From: Deinococcus murrayi DSM 11303
GTDB lineage: Bacteria > Deinococcota > Deinococci > Deinococcales > Deinococcaceae
DNA: 64,000 bases
Reading direction: 5' to 3'
Assembly: GCF_000482805.1 (NCBI RefSeq)
Contig: NZ_KI519504.1
Span: 93,092-157,091 of the forward strand
Part shown: positions 50,136-64,000 of the stretch, one piece after another
Layout of the letters: each line of letters begins with the position of its first letter
Numbering within the stretch: the first letter of the stretch is position 1
The notes under the pieces: model-generated
What the model was told of the DNA's origin: nothing
Databases searched by the model: none
What the model saw: only the letters and a program-made list of their open reading frames with translations
Made by a program: the position numbers and the translations under genes

Positions 50136-50145
50136 GGAGCCCCGG

Positions 50146-50598
50146 ATGTATCTGACAATCATCACTTCTGGCAAGCACCACTGGAATGCGCTCGTACCCG
50201 AGCTGTCCTGCATTGGCACGGCGCCCACCCGTGACCACCTGATTCACCAGACCCGTGAGGCTATCGCCCTCGCCCTGGAGGACCAGCCGGAGCATCGGCC
50301 GCGTCTGCGCGGGCGTGACGACCTCGGCGCCGATCTGCTGGCGGACCTTGATGGCCGCGAGGAACTTCTCTTCTTGCCTCCAGCCGAGATGAACCCGGTC
50401 AGCCTGGAAATCGAGCAAGCGTTGGCGGCGGCAGGCATTACCCAGGCCGAACTGGCCCGCCGCCTGGGCACCAGCCGCTCGGCGGTCAGTCGCCTCGTTA
50501 ATCCCTTCTACTGGGGCCATTCGCTGGACATGCTCCGGCGGGTGGCGCGTGCTCTGGAGGCCGAGCTGGAAGTCCGGCTGACGGCCAAGGCGTCGTGA
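50146..50598 (+). CDS. hicB: HicB-family antitoxin with C-terminal helix-turn-helix
   Basis: A 150-residue antitoxin. The N-terminal partial RNase H fold (YLTIITSGKHHWNALVPEL, then TREAIALALED) is the HicB domain, and the C-terminus is an XRE/Cro-type helix-turn-helix (AAGITQAELARRLGTSRSAV), which would bind the hicAB promoter. The start at 50146 has GAGGAG 6 nt upstream and follows the hicA stop closely. This pair sits between the fadB-type and thiolase genes. Confidence 0.85.
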   Translation: MYLTIITSGKHHWNALVPELSCIGTAPTRDHLIHQTREAIALALEDQPEHRPRLRGRDDLGADLLADLDGREELLFLPPAEMNPVSLEIEQALAAAGITQAELARRLGTSRSAVSRLVNPFYWGHSLDMLRRVARALEAELEVRLTAKAS

Positions 50599-50677
50599 CC
50601 TTCACGTGAGTCTTCGTCCGAACAGGCCACAAGACCTGCGCCCGAACGCCCTCTAGTATTGTTGTACACGTCACCGG

Positions 50678-50878
50678 ATGCTGATGGAGCAGGTCGGTCG
50701 CTGCGGCTGGTTTTTCTGCCTGTCCCTTTTTGAGGCTGCCGGGATTCAGGACTGGACGGATGACGGCAAGACCGCCCTCTGCCTACGCTGCGGCGTGGAT
50801 TCTGTGCTCCCCTATCTTCCTGTCCACACCCTTGACCGGACCCTTCCCACCGAGATGCACATCCAGTTCTTCTCGTGA
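50678..50878 (+). CDS. Short zinc-ribbon-like protein, perhaps truncated
   Basis: A 66-residue protein. [20 protein letters not shown] and [18 protein letters not shown] resemble the C-terminal half of a widespread bacterial cytoplasmic protein in which two C-x2-C pairs bind zinc. Here the first pair is spaced C-x4-C, and the N-terminal half of the longer relatives is absent. The end ([10 protein letters not shown]) matches the family's C-terminus. TAG precedes the frame closely, so no longer start exists. It ends 17 bp before the thiolase start. Confidence 0.5.
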   Translation: MLMEQVGRCGWFFCLSLFEAAGIQDWTDDGKTALCLRCGVDSVLPYLPVHTLDRTLPTEMHIQFFS

Positions 50879-50895
50879 CCCCCAGGAGTCCCCCT

Positions 50896-52077
50896 ATGCG
50901 TGAAGCTGTCATCGTGTCCACCGCCCGCACCCCCATCGGCAAGGCCTACCGGGGTGCCTTTAACGCCACCCCCTCGCCCACGCTGGCCGCCCACGCCATC
51001 CGCGCCGCCGTCGAGCGGGCGGGGGTGCAGCCCGCCGAGGTCGACGACTGCATCATGGGCGCCGCCATGCAGCAGGGCGTGCAGACCACCATCGGGCGCA
51101 ACGCGGCGCTGCGGGCTGGGCTGGGGGTGGAGGTCGCGGGCATGTCCATCGACCGCCAGTGCGCGTCCGGCCTGATGTCCATCGCCACCGCCGCCAAGCA
51201 GGTCATCGTGGACCGGATGGACGTGGTCGTCGCGGGCGGCGTCGAGTCCATCTCGCTCGTGCAGACGCCAGAGCTGCGTGTCGGCCCCGACCCCGAACTG
51301 CTCTCCATGCACAACGGCATCTATATGCCCATGATTGACACGGCGGAAGTCGTGGGCCAGCGGTACTCGGTCAGTCGCGAGCGCTGCGACGAGTACGCCC
51401 TCCGCTCTCAGCAGCGCACCGCCCGCGCCCAAGCGGAGGGCCTCTTCGACGCCGAAATCATCCCCGTGACCACCCGCATGAACGTGACCAACAAGGAGAC
51501 GGGCGAGGTCACCCTGAAGGAGGTCACCCTCACCAAAGACGAGGGCAACCGCCCCGACACCACCCTGGAGGGCCTGCGGGCGCTGGGGGCCGTACGCGGC
51601 GAGGGCAATCAGATTACGGCGGGGAACGCCTCGCAGCTTTCTGACGGCGCGTCGGCCAGCGTCGTGATGGAAGCGGAGCTGGCCCGCGCCCGCGGCCTCA
51701 AGCCCCTGGGCCGTTACCTCGGCATGGCGGTCGCGGGCACCGAACCCGACGAGATGGGCATCGGCCCGGTGTACGCCGTGCCCAAGCTGCTGGGACGCTT
51801 CGGCATGACCGTGGACGACATCGGCCTCTGGGAGCTGAACGAGGCGTTTGCCGTGCAGGTCTTGTACTGCCAAGACCGGCTCGGCATCCCCGACGACAAG
51901 CTCAACGTTAACGGCGGGGCCATCTCCATTGGCCACCCCTACGGCATGAGCGGGGCGCGGCTGGTGGGCCACGCCCTGCTCGAAGGCCAGCGCCGGGGCG
52001 TAGAGCATGTCGTCGTGACCATGTGCGTGGGTGGCGGCATGGGGGCAGCGGGATTGTTTGAAGTGCTGCACGGCTGA
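50896..52077 (+). CDS. Acetyl-CoA C-acyltransferase (thiolase)
   Basis: A 393-residue thiolase that cleaves 3-ketoacyl-CoA in beta-oxidation or condenses acetyl-CoA. The nucleophile Cys is in [19 protein letters not shown] at about residues 88-106. The His is in [20 protein letters not shown], and the second Cys in [19 protein letters not shown], so all catalytic residues are present. [13 protein letters not shown] is the usual NEAF motif. The ATG has AGGAG about 7 nt upstream. It lies 1 kb downstream of the fadB-type gene. Confidence 0.94.
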   Translation: MREAVIVSTARTPIGKAYRGAFNATPSPTLAAHAIRAAVERAGVQPAEVDDCIMGAAMQQGVQTTIGRNAALRAGLGVEVAGMSIDRQCASGLMSIATAAKQVIVDRMDVVVAGGVESISLVQTPELRVGPDPELLSMHNGIYMPMIDTAEVVGQRYSVSRERCDEYALRSQQRTARAQAEGLFDAEIIPVTTRMNVTNKETGEVTLKEVTLTKDEGNRPDTTLEGLRALGAVRGEGNQITAGNASQLSDGASASVVMEAELARARGLKPLGRYLGMAVAGTEPDEMGIGPVYAVPKLLGRFGMTVDDIGLWELNEAFAVQVLYCQDRLGIPDDKLNVNGGAISIGHPYGMSGARLVGHALLEGQRRGVEHVVVTMCVGGGMGAAGLFEVLHG

Positions 52078-52130
52078 GATGGCCGCTCCCCCGGTCCTGC
52101 GGGGCCGGGGAAGAGTTGCGCGGCCCTCAC

Positions 52131-52157
52131 AATCGTTCAACATCAAACGATTATGCT
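52131..52157 (+). promoter_or_regulatory. Palindromic operator and -10 box of the dioxygenase gene
   Basis: AATCGTT (52131-52137) and AACGATT (52146-52152) form a perfect inverted repeat with an 8-bp spacer. TATGCT (52152-52157) lies 6 nt before the ATG, so the operator covers the -35 to -10 interval. The arrangement fits a MarR- or TetR-type repressor. Confidence 0.6.
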
Positions 52158-52163
52158 GGGGCT

Positions 52164-53117
52164 ATGACAGCTCACCCCCTCATCCCCCACGGGCTGCACC
52201 ACGTCACGGCGGTGACGGCCAACGCGCGGGCCAACCTCGACTTCTACACGCGGGTGCTGGGGCTGCGGCTGGTCAAAAAGACGGTCAATCAGGACGACGT
52301 GAGTGCCTACCACCTCTTCTTCGCGGACGGGGTGGGCAGTCCGGGCAGCGACCTGACCTTTTTCGAGTGGCCGGTGCCGCCGGAGGGGCGCGGCAACAAC
52401 TCCATCTCGCGGACGGGGCTGCGGGTGCCCGCCGGCAGCCTGGACTGGTGGGCGGGGCACCTGCGCGGGCAGGGGCTGGAGGTCACCCCGGTCACCCGCG
52501 CGGGCCGTGCCCACCTCGACTTCGCGGACCCCGAAGGCCAGCGCCTTAGCCTGGTGGAGGGCGGGCCAGCGGGCGTGACCTGGGAGAGGAGCACAGTGCC
52601 CGCCGAGCATCAAATCCTCGGCCTCGGCCCCGCCGAACTCACCCTGCCGGGCCTCTTTCCTACCGAGCGGGTGCTCACGCGGGTGTATGGCCTGCATGCG
52701 GCGGGTGCCTACCCGGACCCGGAGGACCCGTCGCGGACCGTCCACATCTACGCGATGGGGGAGGAGGGCGGCCCCCATGCCGAGCTGCACCTGCGCGTTG
52801 CCCCCTCGCTGCCCCCGGCCCGCCCCGGCGCGGGCGGCGTTCATCACCTCGCCCTGCGGGTGCGTGACGAGGACTACCCTGTCTGGGCCGCGCACCTCGC
52901 CGGGCTGGGCCTGCGCACGAGCGGCGAGGTCGACCGCCACTGGTTCCGCTCGGTCTACTTCCGCGAGCCGCAGGGCATCCTGATTGAACTCGCCACCGAT
53001 GGCCCTGGCTTCGCGGTGGACGAGGACCCCGCCCACCTGGGCGAAACGTTGGTGCTCGCCCCCTTCCTCGAACCCCACCGGGCACAGATTGAGGCGGGGC
53101 TGACGCCGCTGAGCTAA
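52164..53117 (+). CDS. Ring-cleaving dioxygenase of the glyoxalase fold (MhqO/LinE-like)
   Basis: A 317-residue protein with two vicinal-oxygen-chelate modules. HGLHHVTAVTANARANLDFY at about residues 8-27 and GAGGVHHLALRVRDEDYPVW at about 228-247 each give a metal His; the distal RSVYFREPQGILIELATDGP gives the Glu ligand. It resembles hydroquinone-cleaving dioxygenases that remove toxic quinones (MhqO, LinE). A perfect operator overlaps its promoter. The substrate is inferred from the family. Confidence 0.85.
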   Translation: MTAHPLIPHGLHHVTAVTANARANLDFYTRVLGLRLVKKTVNQDDVSAYHLFFADGVGSPGSDLTFFEWPVPPEGRGNNSISRTGLRVPAGSLDWWAGHLRGQGLEVTPVTRAGRAHLDFADPEGQRLSLVEGGPAGVTWERSTVPAEHQILGLGPAELTLPGLFPTERVLTRVYGLHAAGAYPDPEDPSRTVHIYAMGEEGGPHAELHLRVAPSLPPARPGAGGVHHLALRVRDEDYPVWAAHLAGLGLRTSGEVDRHWFRSVYFREPQGILIELATDGPGFAVDEDPAHLGETLVLAPFLEPHRAQIEAGLTPLS

Positions 53118-53130
53118 CCCCTACGGAGAA

Positions 53131-53166
53131 GGTGGGCCGCCCCAACCGGGATGGCCCCTCTGTTTT
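53131..53166 (+). terminator. Probable terminator of the dioxygenase gene
   Basis: GGGCC (53134-53138) pairs with GGCCC (53153-53157), with further inner pairs, and TGTTTT follows at 53161-53166. Confidence 0.45.
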
Positions 53167-53194
53167 GCTGGTTGCTGGTCGCTGGCCGCTTCCC

Positions 53195-54841
<1,647 letters not shown>

Positions 54842-54998
54842 GGGCACCTCCGGCCAGGAGCCGATAGCAAACGCTCGTTAGGTTGCCTTTTAGGGTAGCA
54901 GACGGGCTGCGCCGGGCCAGTGTATGGAGGGCGAATGGGGGGGCGGGGCTTGAGCATTTTCTCGGCCCGCGTCCATCTTTGCGGGGCAGGCTGGGGCC

Positions 54999-55565
54999 AT
55001 GACCCAGGGACGACTGCAAGGCAAAACCATCGCCATTCTCGCCACAAACGGGGTGGAAGAAATCGAACTCACCGGCCCGCGCCAGGCGCTGGAGGAAGCG
55101 GGCGCGACCACCCACCTCATCAGCCTGGAGCCGGGCGAGATTCAGGCCATGAAGGGCGACATCGAGCCGCAGGGCAAGTACCGGGTGGACCGGGTGGTCT
55201 CGGAGGTCAAGGCCACGGACTACGACGGCCTGCTTCTTCCCGGCGGCACGGTCAGCCCCGATACCCTGCGCCTGAATGAGGACGCCATGCGCTTCGTGCG
55301 CGAGATGTATGACGCCGGGAAACCCATCGCCGCCATCTGCCACGGCCCCTGGAGCCTTTCCGAGACGGGCATCAGCCAGGGCCTGAAGATGACGAGCTGG
55401 CCCAGCCTGAAGCGCGAACTCACCCTCTCCGGGGCCGAGTGGGTCGATGAGGAGTGCGTGACCGACAAGGGCGTCGTGACCAGCCGTAAGCCTGGCGACT
55501 TGCCCGCCTTTATCCGCAAGATGCTGGAAGAGTTCGCCGAAGGGGACCACAGCCGCCGCCGCTAA
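54999..55565 (+). CDS. DJ-1/PfpI-family protein (deglycase/protease-like)
   Basis: A 188-residue protein of the PfpI group. The nucleophilic Cys is in [16 protein letters not shown] at about residues 108-123 (A-x-C-H-G-P), and the conserved Glu in [20 protein letters not shown] near residue 25. [14 protein letters not shown] is also typical. Such proteins act as chaperone/glyoxalase-like or protease enzymes under stress; the exact reaction is debated. It lies just before typA, as in other deinococci. Confidence 0.9.
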   Translation: MTQGRLQGKTIAILATNGVEEIELTGPRQALEEAGATTHLISLEPGEIQAMKGDIEPQGKYRVDRVVSEVKATDYDGLLLPGGTVSPDTLRLNEDAMRFVREMYDAGKPIAAICHGPWSLSETGISQGLKMTSWPSLKRELTLSGAEWVDEECVTDKGVVTSRKPGDLPAFIRKMLEEFAEGDHSRRR

Positions 55566-55606
55566 CCGTTTCCCCTCAGCCCATCTGCTAGACTCCCTCT
55601 TTGGGT

Positions 55607-55647
55607 ACCCCGCCCACCGTCCAGACCGGACCAGCGGCGGGGTTTTT
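55607..55647 (+). terminator. Terminator of the PfpI-type gene
   Basis: ACCCCGCC (55607-55614) pairs with GGCGGGGT (55636-55643) and is followed by a T-run (55643-55647). A TAGACT box lies about 15 nt upstream of the hairpin (55590-55595), so a short terminated leader transcript ahead of typA is also conceivable. Confidence 0.7.
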
Positions 55648-55713
55648 CATGCAGGTTCATGCAGGTGAGCTGAGAGCTGAAGGCTAACCGCCCAGGGCTA
55701 GCGGCTCCACACC
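55648..55713. repeat. Short direct and inverted repeats before typA
   Basis: The 10-mer CATGCAGGTT/CATGCAGGTG occurs twice in tandem, followed by AGCTGAGAGCTGAAGG and the imperfect inverted pair GCTAACCGCC/GGCTAGCGGC. It recalls the AGCTGG-type intergenic repeat at 18052-18158. Confidence 0.35.
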
Positions 55714-55729
55714 GGGGAGCTGAGGATTT

Positions 55730-57511
<1,782 letters not shown>

Positions 57512-57539
57512 GCCGCGAGTCGGGAGCCTCCCGCGAAAG

Positions 57540-57565
57540 CCCTCAGGTCATCCTGGGGGTTCTTG
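57540..57565 (+). terminator. Terminator of typA
   Basis: CCCTCAGG (57540-57547) and CCTGGGGG (57552-57559) form an 8-bp stem (one G-T pair) with a TCAT loop, followed by TTCTT. Confidence 0.65.
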
Positions 57566-57657
57566 TCGTCTGTTCCTCGCTCGGTCACACGAATGGCGAC
57601 GGGCCGCCCTATTCAGCCCGAAGCCCCTCCGTTAATCTGCTCTTCAGAGTCAGGATT

Positions 57658-58197
57658 ATGCCGACGACCCCTGCCCCCGCTCCCCTCACCACAACTGCGC
57701 CCTCCGGCGACCTGCGGACCGCCTCGCTCTTGCTGGCGGCGGAAGCGGTGCTCGCTCACCTCCACCCCCGCGCCCCCCTGCGCTTGAAGCGGGTGGCCCT
57801 GGGGGAGGTCCCCGGCGTGACCTATGCCCTCGCGCCCGACCCCCAGGCCTTGGCCCTGAACCGGGCGCTGCGCGAGGAAGTCGCCCTGGTGGGCCTGGCC
57901 CGCTCCGCGATGGCGCGGCTCCTCGGCCTGGCGGGGGAAGGGGGGGGGAGAGGCGGGGCTGCTCCCCGCGACCCCCGCGCCCTGCTCTGCGCCGCCCTCA
58001 GCGACCCTGAGGAGCTGGAGGTGTTGGACGCCCAGCTCACGGTGCTCGAAGCCCGCGCCCGTGCCCTGCTGCGCCGCTCCTGGGCCGAGGTCGAGGTTGT
58101 TGCGGCGGGCCTGCGCGAGCACGGCGAACTCGACGGACAGTCGGTGGCCCACCGCATCGCCTGCGCCCAGGGCATTCGCGGCACCCTGCTGAACTGA
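57658..58197 (+). CDS. FtsH-M41-like domain protein without the zinc motif (hypothetical)
   Basis: A 179-residue protein with no clear family. Its order of segments resembles the M41 peptidase domain of FtsH: LLLAAEAVLAHLHPRAPLRL where M41 has HEAGHALVAHLL, then KRVALGEVPGVTYALAPDPQ where M41 has the VTIIPRG-GYT strand, then a helix (NRALREEVALVGLARSAMAR) like the R-E-L-x-x-I-x-x-x-L-x-G-R-A-A-E helix, and a C-terminal helix with LREHGELDGQSV. The HExxH residues are absent, so no zinc-protease activity is expected. The likeness is my inference from spacing. The start ATG lacks a clear Shine-Dalgarno. Confidence 0.55.
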   Translation: MPTTPAPAPLTTTAPSGDLRTASLLLAAEAVLAHLHPRAPLRLKRVALGEVPGVTYALAPDPQALALNRALREEVALVGLARSAMARLLGLAGEGGGRGGAAPRDPRALLCAALSDPEELEVLDAQLTVLEARARALLRRSWAEVEVVAAGLREHGELDGQSVAHRIACAQGIRGTLLN

Positions 58198-58323
58198 CCC
58201 TCCCCGCGTCAACCCGGACAATTCAGCCCAGAACAGTCAGGATTGTGGGCCAACCTTCATTTTGGGGCAGCGACTACGTTCTCAGGCCTGCTTCCGGGTC
58301 ACCCTGACCGTTGGAGGTCAGGC

Positions 58324-58524
58324 ATGAACGACACGGGACGGACCGGAGAAGGACAGAGCTTCGTCAGCCGCTGTGGGGCCACGGGCTGCCGCTACAACGA
58401 GGAGCAGAACTGCACGGCGGGGCAAATCGAGGTCGACTTCAGCGGCCAGATGGCCCAGTGTCTCACCTTTAGCCCGCAAGACGGCCAAGGCGACGCAGCG
58501 CGGATGGGCGAAGGCACCCGCTGA
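58324..58524 (+). CDS. DUF1540 small Cys-rich protein
   Basis: A 66-residue protein with four Cys: SRCGATGCRYNEEQNCTAGQ and AQCLTF. This C-x4-C-x-Y-N-x4-C-x-A ... C-x-T-F pattern is DUF1540, a small putative metal-binding domain. Only one copy is present, whereas some homologues have two. GGAGG lies 7 nt before the ATG, and a terminator-like hairpin follows the stop. Function unknown. Confidence 0.85.
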   Translation: MNDTGRTGEGQSFVSRCGATGCRYNEEQNCTAGQIEVDFSGQMAQCLTFSPQDGQGDAARMGEGTR

Positions 58525-58545
58525 GCATTTGCTTTCCCAGCAGAC

Positions 58546-58576
58546 GGGCCGGGGCAGCCTTCCCCGGCCCCTTTCC
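58546..58576 (+). terminator. Hairpin after the DUF1540 gene
   Basis: GGGCCGGGG (58546-58554) pairs perfectly with CCCCGGCCC (58562-58570); a short CTTTCC follows. It may serve both this gene and the converging CDF gene. Confidence 0.6.
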
Positions 58577-58587
58577 TGCCCCGCGCC

Positions 58588-59475
58588 TCACACCACCACG
58601 ACCCCGTGATGTTTGGCCTTGTCGGGTGGCTCGACGTGGATGGTGACCGCCACGCCGGGCAACTCGGCGAAGAGGGCTTCTTCGAGGCGGTCGCAGATGG
58701 CGTGCGCGTCCTGCACGGTCATGGTGCCCGGCACGACGAGGTGAAACTCGACAAAGGTCAGGCGGCCCGCGTGACGGGTGCGCAGGTCGTGGACCTCCAG
58801 CGCTCCGTCGGCGTGGGTGCTCAGCAGTTGCCGAATGCGGCCCTCGGTTTGCGGGTCGACCCCGGCGTCCATCAGACCGCCCACGCTTTCGCGCACGAGT
58901 TGCCAGCCGCTCCAGAGGATGTTCACGGCCACCAGCAGCGCGAGGGCCGGGTCCAGCCAGCCTATCCCGGTCAGCGCGGCGAGGGCCACCCCCCCCAGCA
59001 CGCCCACGCTGGTCGCCACGTCGGTCAGGACGTGCCGCCCATCTGCCAGCAGTGCTGGGGACCGCGCCGCTCGGCCCGTCCGCAGCAGCACGCCCGCCCA
59101 CAGCCCGTTGAGGACAGTGGCCCCCAGGTTAATCGCGAGGCCGTTCCAGGGGGCTTCCAGCGTGCGTGGGTTCTGAAGGGCTGGAAGCGCCTCGCGCACG
59201 ATGCTCAGGGCCGCCAGCACGATGAGGACTCCCTCGGCCACCGCGCTGAAATATTCGGCCTTGGAGTGCCCGTAGGGGTGCGTAGCGTCGGCGGGCCGCG
59301 CCGAAACGCGCAGGGCAATCAGGGCGGCGACCGCGGCGGCCACGTTGATGATGCTTTCCAGCGCGTCCGAGTACAGGGCCACGCTCCCCGTCACCTGGTA
59401 GGCCAGAAACTTGAGCGCCAGCACGAAAAGTGCCACCACGACGCTGCCCAGGGCGATGCTGGCCGAACGGTCCAC
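58588..59475 (-). CDS. Cation diffusion facilitator (CDF) metal efflux protein
   Basis: A 295-residue transporter with six membrane helices. The metal site is formed by SVALYSDALESIINVAAAVA in helix 2 and LLADGRHVLTDVATSVG in helix 5 (Asp and H-x3-D). The second-site loop THPYGHSKAEYFSAVAEGV and the C-terminal cytoplasmic ferredoxin-like domain (LTFVEFHLVVPGTMTVQDAH) are complete. The helix-2 site has Asp-x3-Glu in place of the more common x-x-x-Asp/His, closer to iron/manganese-type CDFs; the ion is not certain. TACGCT lies 6 nt before the GTG start. Confidence 0.9.
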   Translation of the reverse strand: MDRSASIALGSVVVALFVLALKFLAYQVTGSVALYSDALESIINVAAAVAALIALRVSARPADATHPYGHSKAEYFSAVAEGVLIVLAALSIVREALPALQNPRTLEAPWNGLAINLGATVLNGLWAGVLLRTGRAARSPALLADGRHVLTDVATSVGVLGGVALAALTGIGWLDPALALLVAVNILWSGWQLVRESVGGLMDAGVDPQTEGRIRQLLSTHADGALEVHDLRTRHAGRLTFVEFHLVVPGTMTVQDAHAICDRLEEALFAELPGVAVTIHVEPPDKAKHHGVVVV

Positions 59476-59561
59476 CCGGCGAGCGTAACAGGATTTGGTG
59501 AGGGGGGAAGCGGCACCCCGCCGGGAACACCCCCACCGCCTCCCATTCTGCCCTGGGCCTC

Positions 59562-59699
59562 ATACGGATTCCGTCTGTTTCGTTAACAAATCGGTGCCCT
59601 TCCGATTTGTTAACTCCACTCCCGGAATCCGTTTCTCTCCTGCTCGCTTCGCTCGGATTTCAGGTTTACAAGTAAACCTTCCAATCGGAGTCTGTATAA
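59562..59699. repeat. MITE-like palindromic element upstream of uvrD
   Basis: An AT-richer 138-bp block. It holds a perfect 13-bp inverted repeat, GTTAACAAATCGG (59582-59594) and CCGATTTGTTAAC (59602-59614), enclosed by GGATTCCG (59566-59573) and CGGAATCC (59623-59630). A second perfect hairpin, AGGTTTAC-AA-GTAAACCT, lies at 59662-59679. The two ends are imperfect inverted repeats: ATACGGATTCCG on the left, ATACAGACTCCG (reverse strand) on the right. No open frame. This is the structure of a small non-autonomous insertion. Confidence 0.7.
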
Positions 59700-59709
59700 C
59701 TCACTTTGC

Positions 59710-59715
59710 TACACT
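59710..59715 (+). promoter_or_regulatory. -10 box TACACT of uvrD, leaderless type
   Basis: TACACT lies 6 nt before the GTG start of uvrD and 11 bp after the MITE-like element, so the -35 region lies inside the element. TATAAC at the element end (59695-59700) is an alternative -10. Confidence 0.5.
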
Positions 59716-59721
59716 CCCCCG

Positions 59722-63012
<3,291 letters not shown>

Positions 63013-63025
63013 CAGCAAAGGCGCA

Positions 63026-63061
63026 GGGCGGCTCCCGGACACCCAGTCCCAGGAGCCGCCC
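63026..63061. terminator. Bidirectional hairpin between uvrD and the LivK-like gene
   Basis: GGGCGGCTCC (63026-63035) pairs perfectly with GGAGCCGCCC (63052-63061). There is no T-run, but its place between converging genes suggests a shared terminator. Confidence 0.5.
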
Positions 63062-63080
63062 CACCGCTCTCAGCACCGCC

Positions 63081-64000
63081 TCAGCGCTTGCTGAGCTTGA
63101 CCGGAATGCTGGTGCTGAGCCGGACCTTGCCGCCCCCCACCTTCATCACGTACAGGGTGGCGCTTTGGCGGTCGCCGACGCTGTTGAAGCGGACCTGACC
63201 GGAGAGCAGCCCATTGAACGTGCCCCTCCGGATGGCCGTTTCGACCTGCTGGCGGCTGGGGGCCTTGTTGCCGTTGGCCTTGGCCGCGTTCAGGATGCCT
63301 TGCAGCACGACCTTGGCGGCGTCATAGCCGAACACCGCGAAGCCCTGGGCGGGCTGCCCGAAGGTCTTCTGGTACTTCGCCGCAAACGTCTTGGCGGCGG
63401 GCAGCGCCTCAACCGGGGCGGCGGCGGTGGTGTAGTAGACGTTCTCGGCCCCCTTGCCCGCAATCTTGAGCAGGTCACTGCTGTCCAGCCCGTCTCCACC
63501 CACGACGGGGGTGGTGACTCCGGCCTCGCGCAGTTGCTTGAGGAAGACGCCGACCTGGTTGTAGATGCCGCCAAAGTAGATGGCGTCGGGGCGCTGAAGC
63601 CGAATCTTGGCGATGATGGAGGAAAAGTCGCTCTTTTCTTCCGTGCCCTCGTTGGCCACGACCTGCACGCCCTTGGCCCTCAGGGCCTTTTCCACTTCCT
63701 TGGCGAGGCCCTCGCCGTAGGCGGTCTTGTCGTTGAGGACGTAGACCTTTTTGGCCTTGAGGGTCTGGGTCAGGAACTGCGCCCCCGCCGGACCCTGGGC
63801 GTCGTCACGGGCGACGATGCGGTTCATGTTGCCCAGGCCCCGGTCGGTGACCTGGTTCGCGGTGCTCGCCGAGCTGACCATCGCCACCCGGCTGGGGGCG
63901 AGCACGGCGCTGACGGGAATGGTCACGCCGCTGTTGAGCGCCCCCACGACGCCCAGCACCTGGCGGTCAGCGGCCATCTTGCGGGCGGCGGCAGTCCCGG
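63081..64000 (-). CDS. Branched-chain amino-acid ABC transporter binding protein, LivK-like (partial)
   Basis: The C-terminal 300 or so residues of a periplasmic binding protein of the Leu/Ile/Val type; the frame is open to the window edge and the start lies beyond it. VLGVVGALNSGVTIPVSAVL is the ligand-binding loop near the first hinge, and QVTDRGLGNMNRIVARDDAQ, AYGEGLAKEVEKALRAKGVQ and IYFGGIYNQVGVFLKQLREA are typical periplasmic-binding-protein I stretches. It converges with uvrD. The substrate is probably a branched-chain amino acid, but amides or short peptides are possible. Confidence 0.92.
   Translation of the reverse strand, partial: GTAAARKMAADRQVLGVVGALNSGVTIPVSAVLAPSRVAMVSSASTANQVTDRGLGNMNRIVARDDAQGPAGAQFLTQTLKAKKVYVLNDKTAYGEGLAKEVEKALRAKGVQVVANEGTEEKSDFSSIIAKIRLQRPDAIYFGGIYNQVGVFLKQLREAGVTTPVVGGDGLDSSDLLKIAGKGAENVYYTTAAAPVEALPAAKTFAAKYQKTFGQPAQGFAVFGYDAAKVVLQGILNAAKANGNKAPSRQQVETAIRRGTFNGLLSGQVRFNSVGDRQSATLYVMKVGGGKVRLSTSIPVKLSKR

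Noticed and set aside
49950..50598. hicAB as part of a prophage or integrative element
   Set aside because: No integrase, att-like repeats or phage genes accompany it; flanks are chromosomal lipid genes.
55590..55647. Riboswitch or attenuator in the typA leader
   Set aside because: The hairpin is explained by a terminator of the PfpI-type gene; no conserved riboswitch core is visible. A short leader RNA remains possible but unsupported.

Overview
The window is high-GC DNA (about 70 % G+C by eye) that reads like the chromosome of a Deinococcus species. Signs of this are TypA beside a PfpI/DJ-1 protein, stand-alone SpoVS, LrgAB, many leaderless-type promoters (a TANNNT box 6-8 nt before the start codon) and an envelope-lipid cluster. 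The species cannot be fixed from the sequence. No rRNA, tRNA, CRISPR array, prophage or transposase was seen. I find about 67 genes; recN (left edge) and a LivK-like binding protein (right edge) are cut by the window.

Layout. 1-2.7 kb: recN (partial), a large Ala-rich LEA-like protein on the other strand, and a degenerate AroE-like protein. 2.7-6.7 kb: a peptide ABC importer (binding protein and two permeases, no ATPases). 6.7-9.5 kb: a subtilisin-type lipoprotein and a DUF2227 membrane protein. 9.5-14.7 kb: a leftward envelope cluster, fabZ, LptF/G permease, MGDG/diglucosyl-type glycosyltransferase, polysaccharide deacetylase with a C-terminal extension, methyltransferase. 14.7-31 kb: housekeeping and stress genes, including acyl-CoA dehydrogenase, SpoVS, YugP-type protease, SufT-like and rhodanese proteins, UspA, U32 protein, YchJ-like, TrmH-type methyltransferase, PepF, Bcp, RpiA, an MFS exporter, a LysM-NlpC/P60 hydrolase and MurA. 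31-46.7 kb: aldo/keto reductase, MsbA-like ABC exporter, HMA-CDF fusion transporter, alanine dehydrogenase with a divergent Lrp regulator, cyclophilin lipoprotein, MTA/SAH nucleosidase with LrgAB, ferredoxin, CRP/FNR regulator, MnmA, TspO-like protein, ArgJ, a small Ser/Thr kinase overlapping holA. 46.7-54.8 kb: fatty-acid and propionate catabolism (quinone oxidoreductase, FadB-type enzyme, thiolase, methylmalonyl-CoA mutase large subunit) interrupted by hicAB and a small zinc-ribbon protein, plus a glyoxalase-fold dioxygenase. 55-64 kb: PfpI, TypA, an M41-like domain without its zinc motif, a DUF1540 protein, a CDF transporter, and UvrD interrupted by a 352-residue intein.

The most interesting signals are: the UvrD intein, which carries a GIY-YIG-like segment instead of a LAGLIDADG domain; a 138-bp MITE-like palindromic element just upstream of uvrD; a family of GAAGTGGG-type repeats that sit at stop codons and in two cases supply the C-terminus of the protein; perfect palindromic operators at fadB/quinone oxidoreductase, at the dioxygenase and at ald/lrp; and two proteins that keep an enzyme fold (AroE-like, FtsH-M41-like) but appear to have lost catalytic residues.
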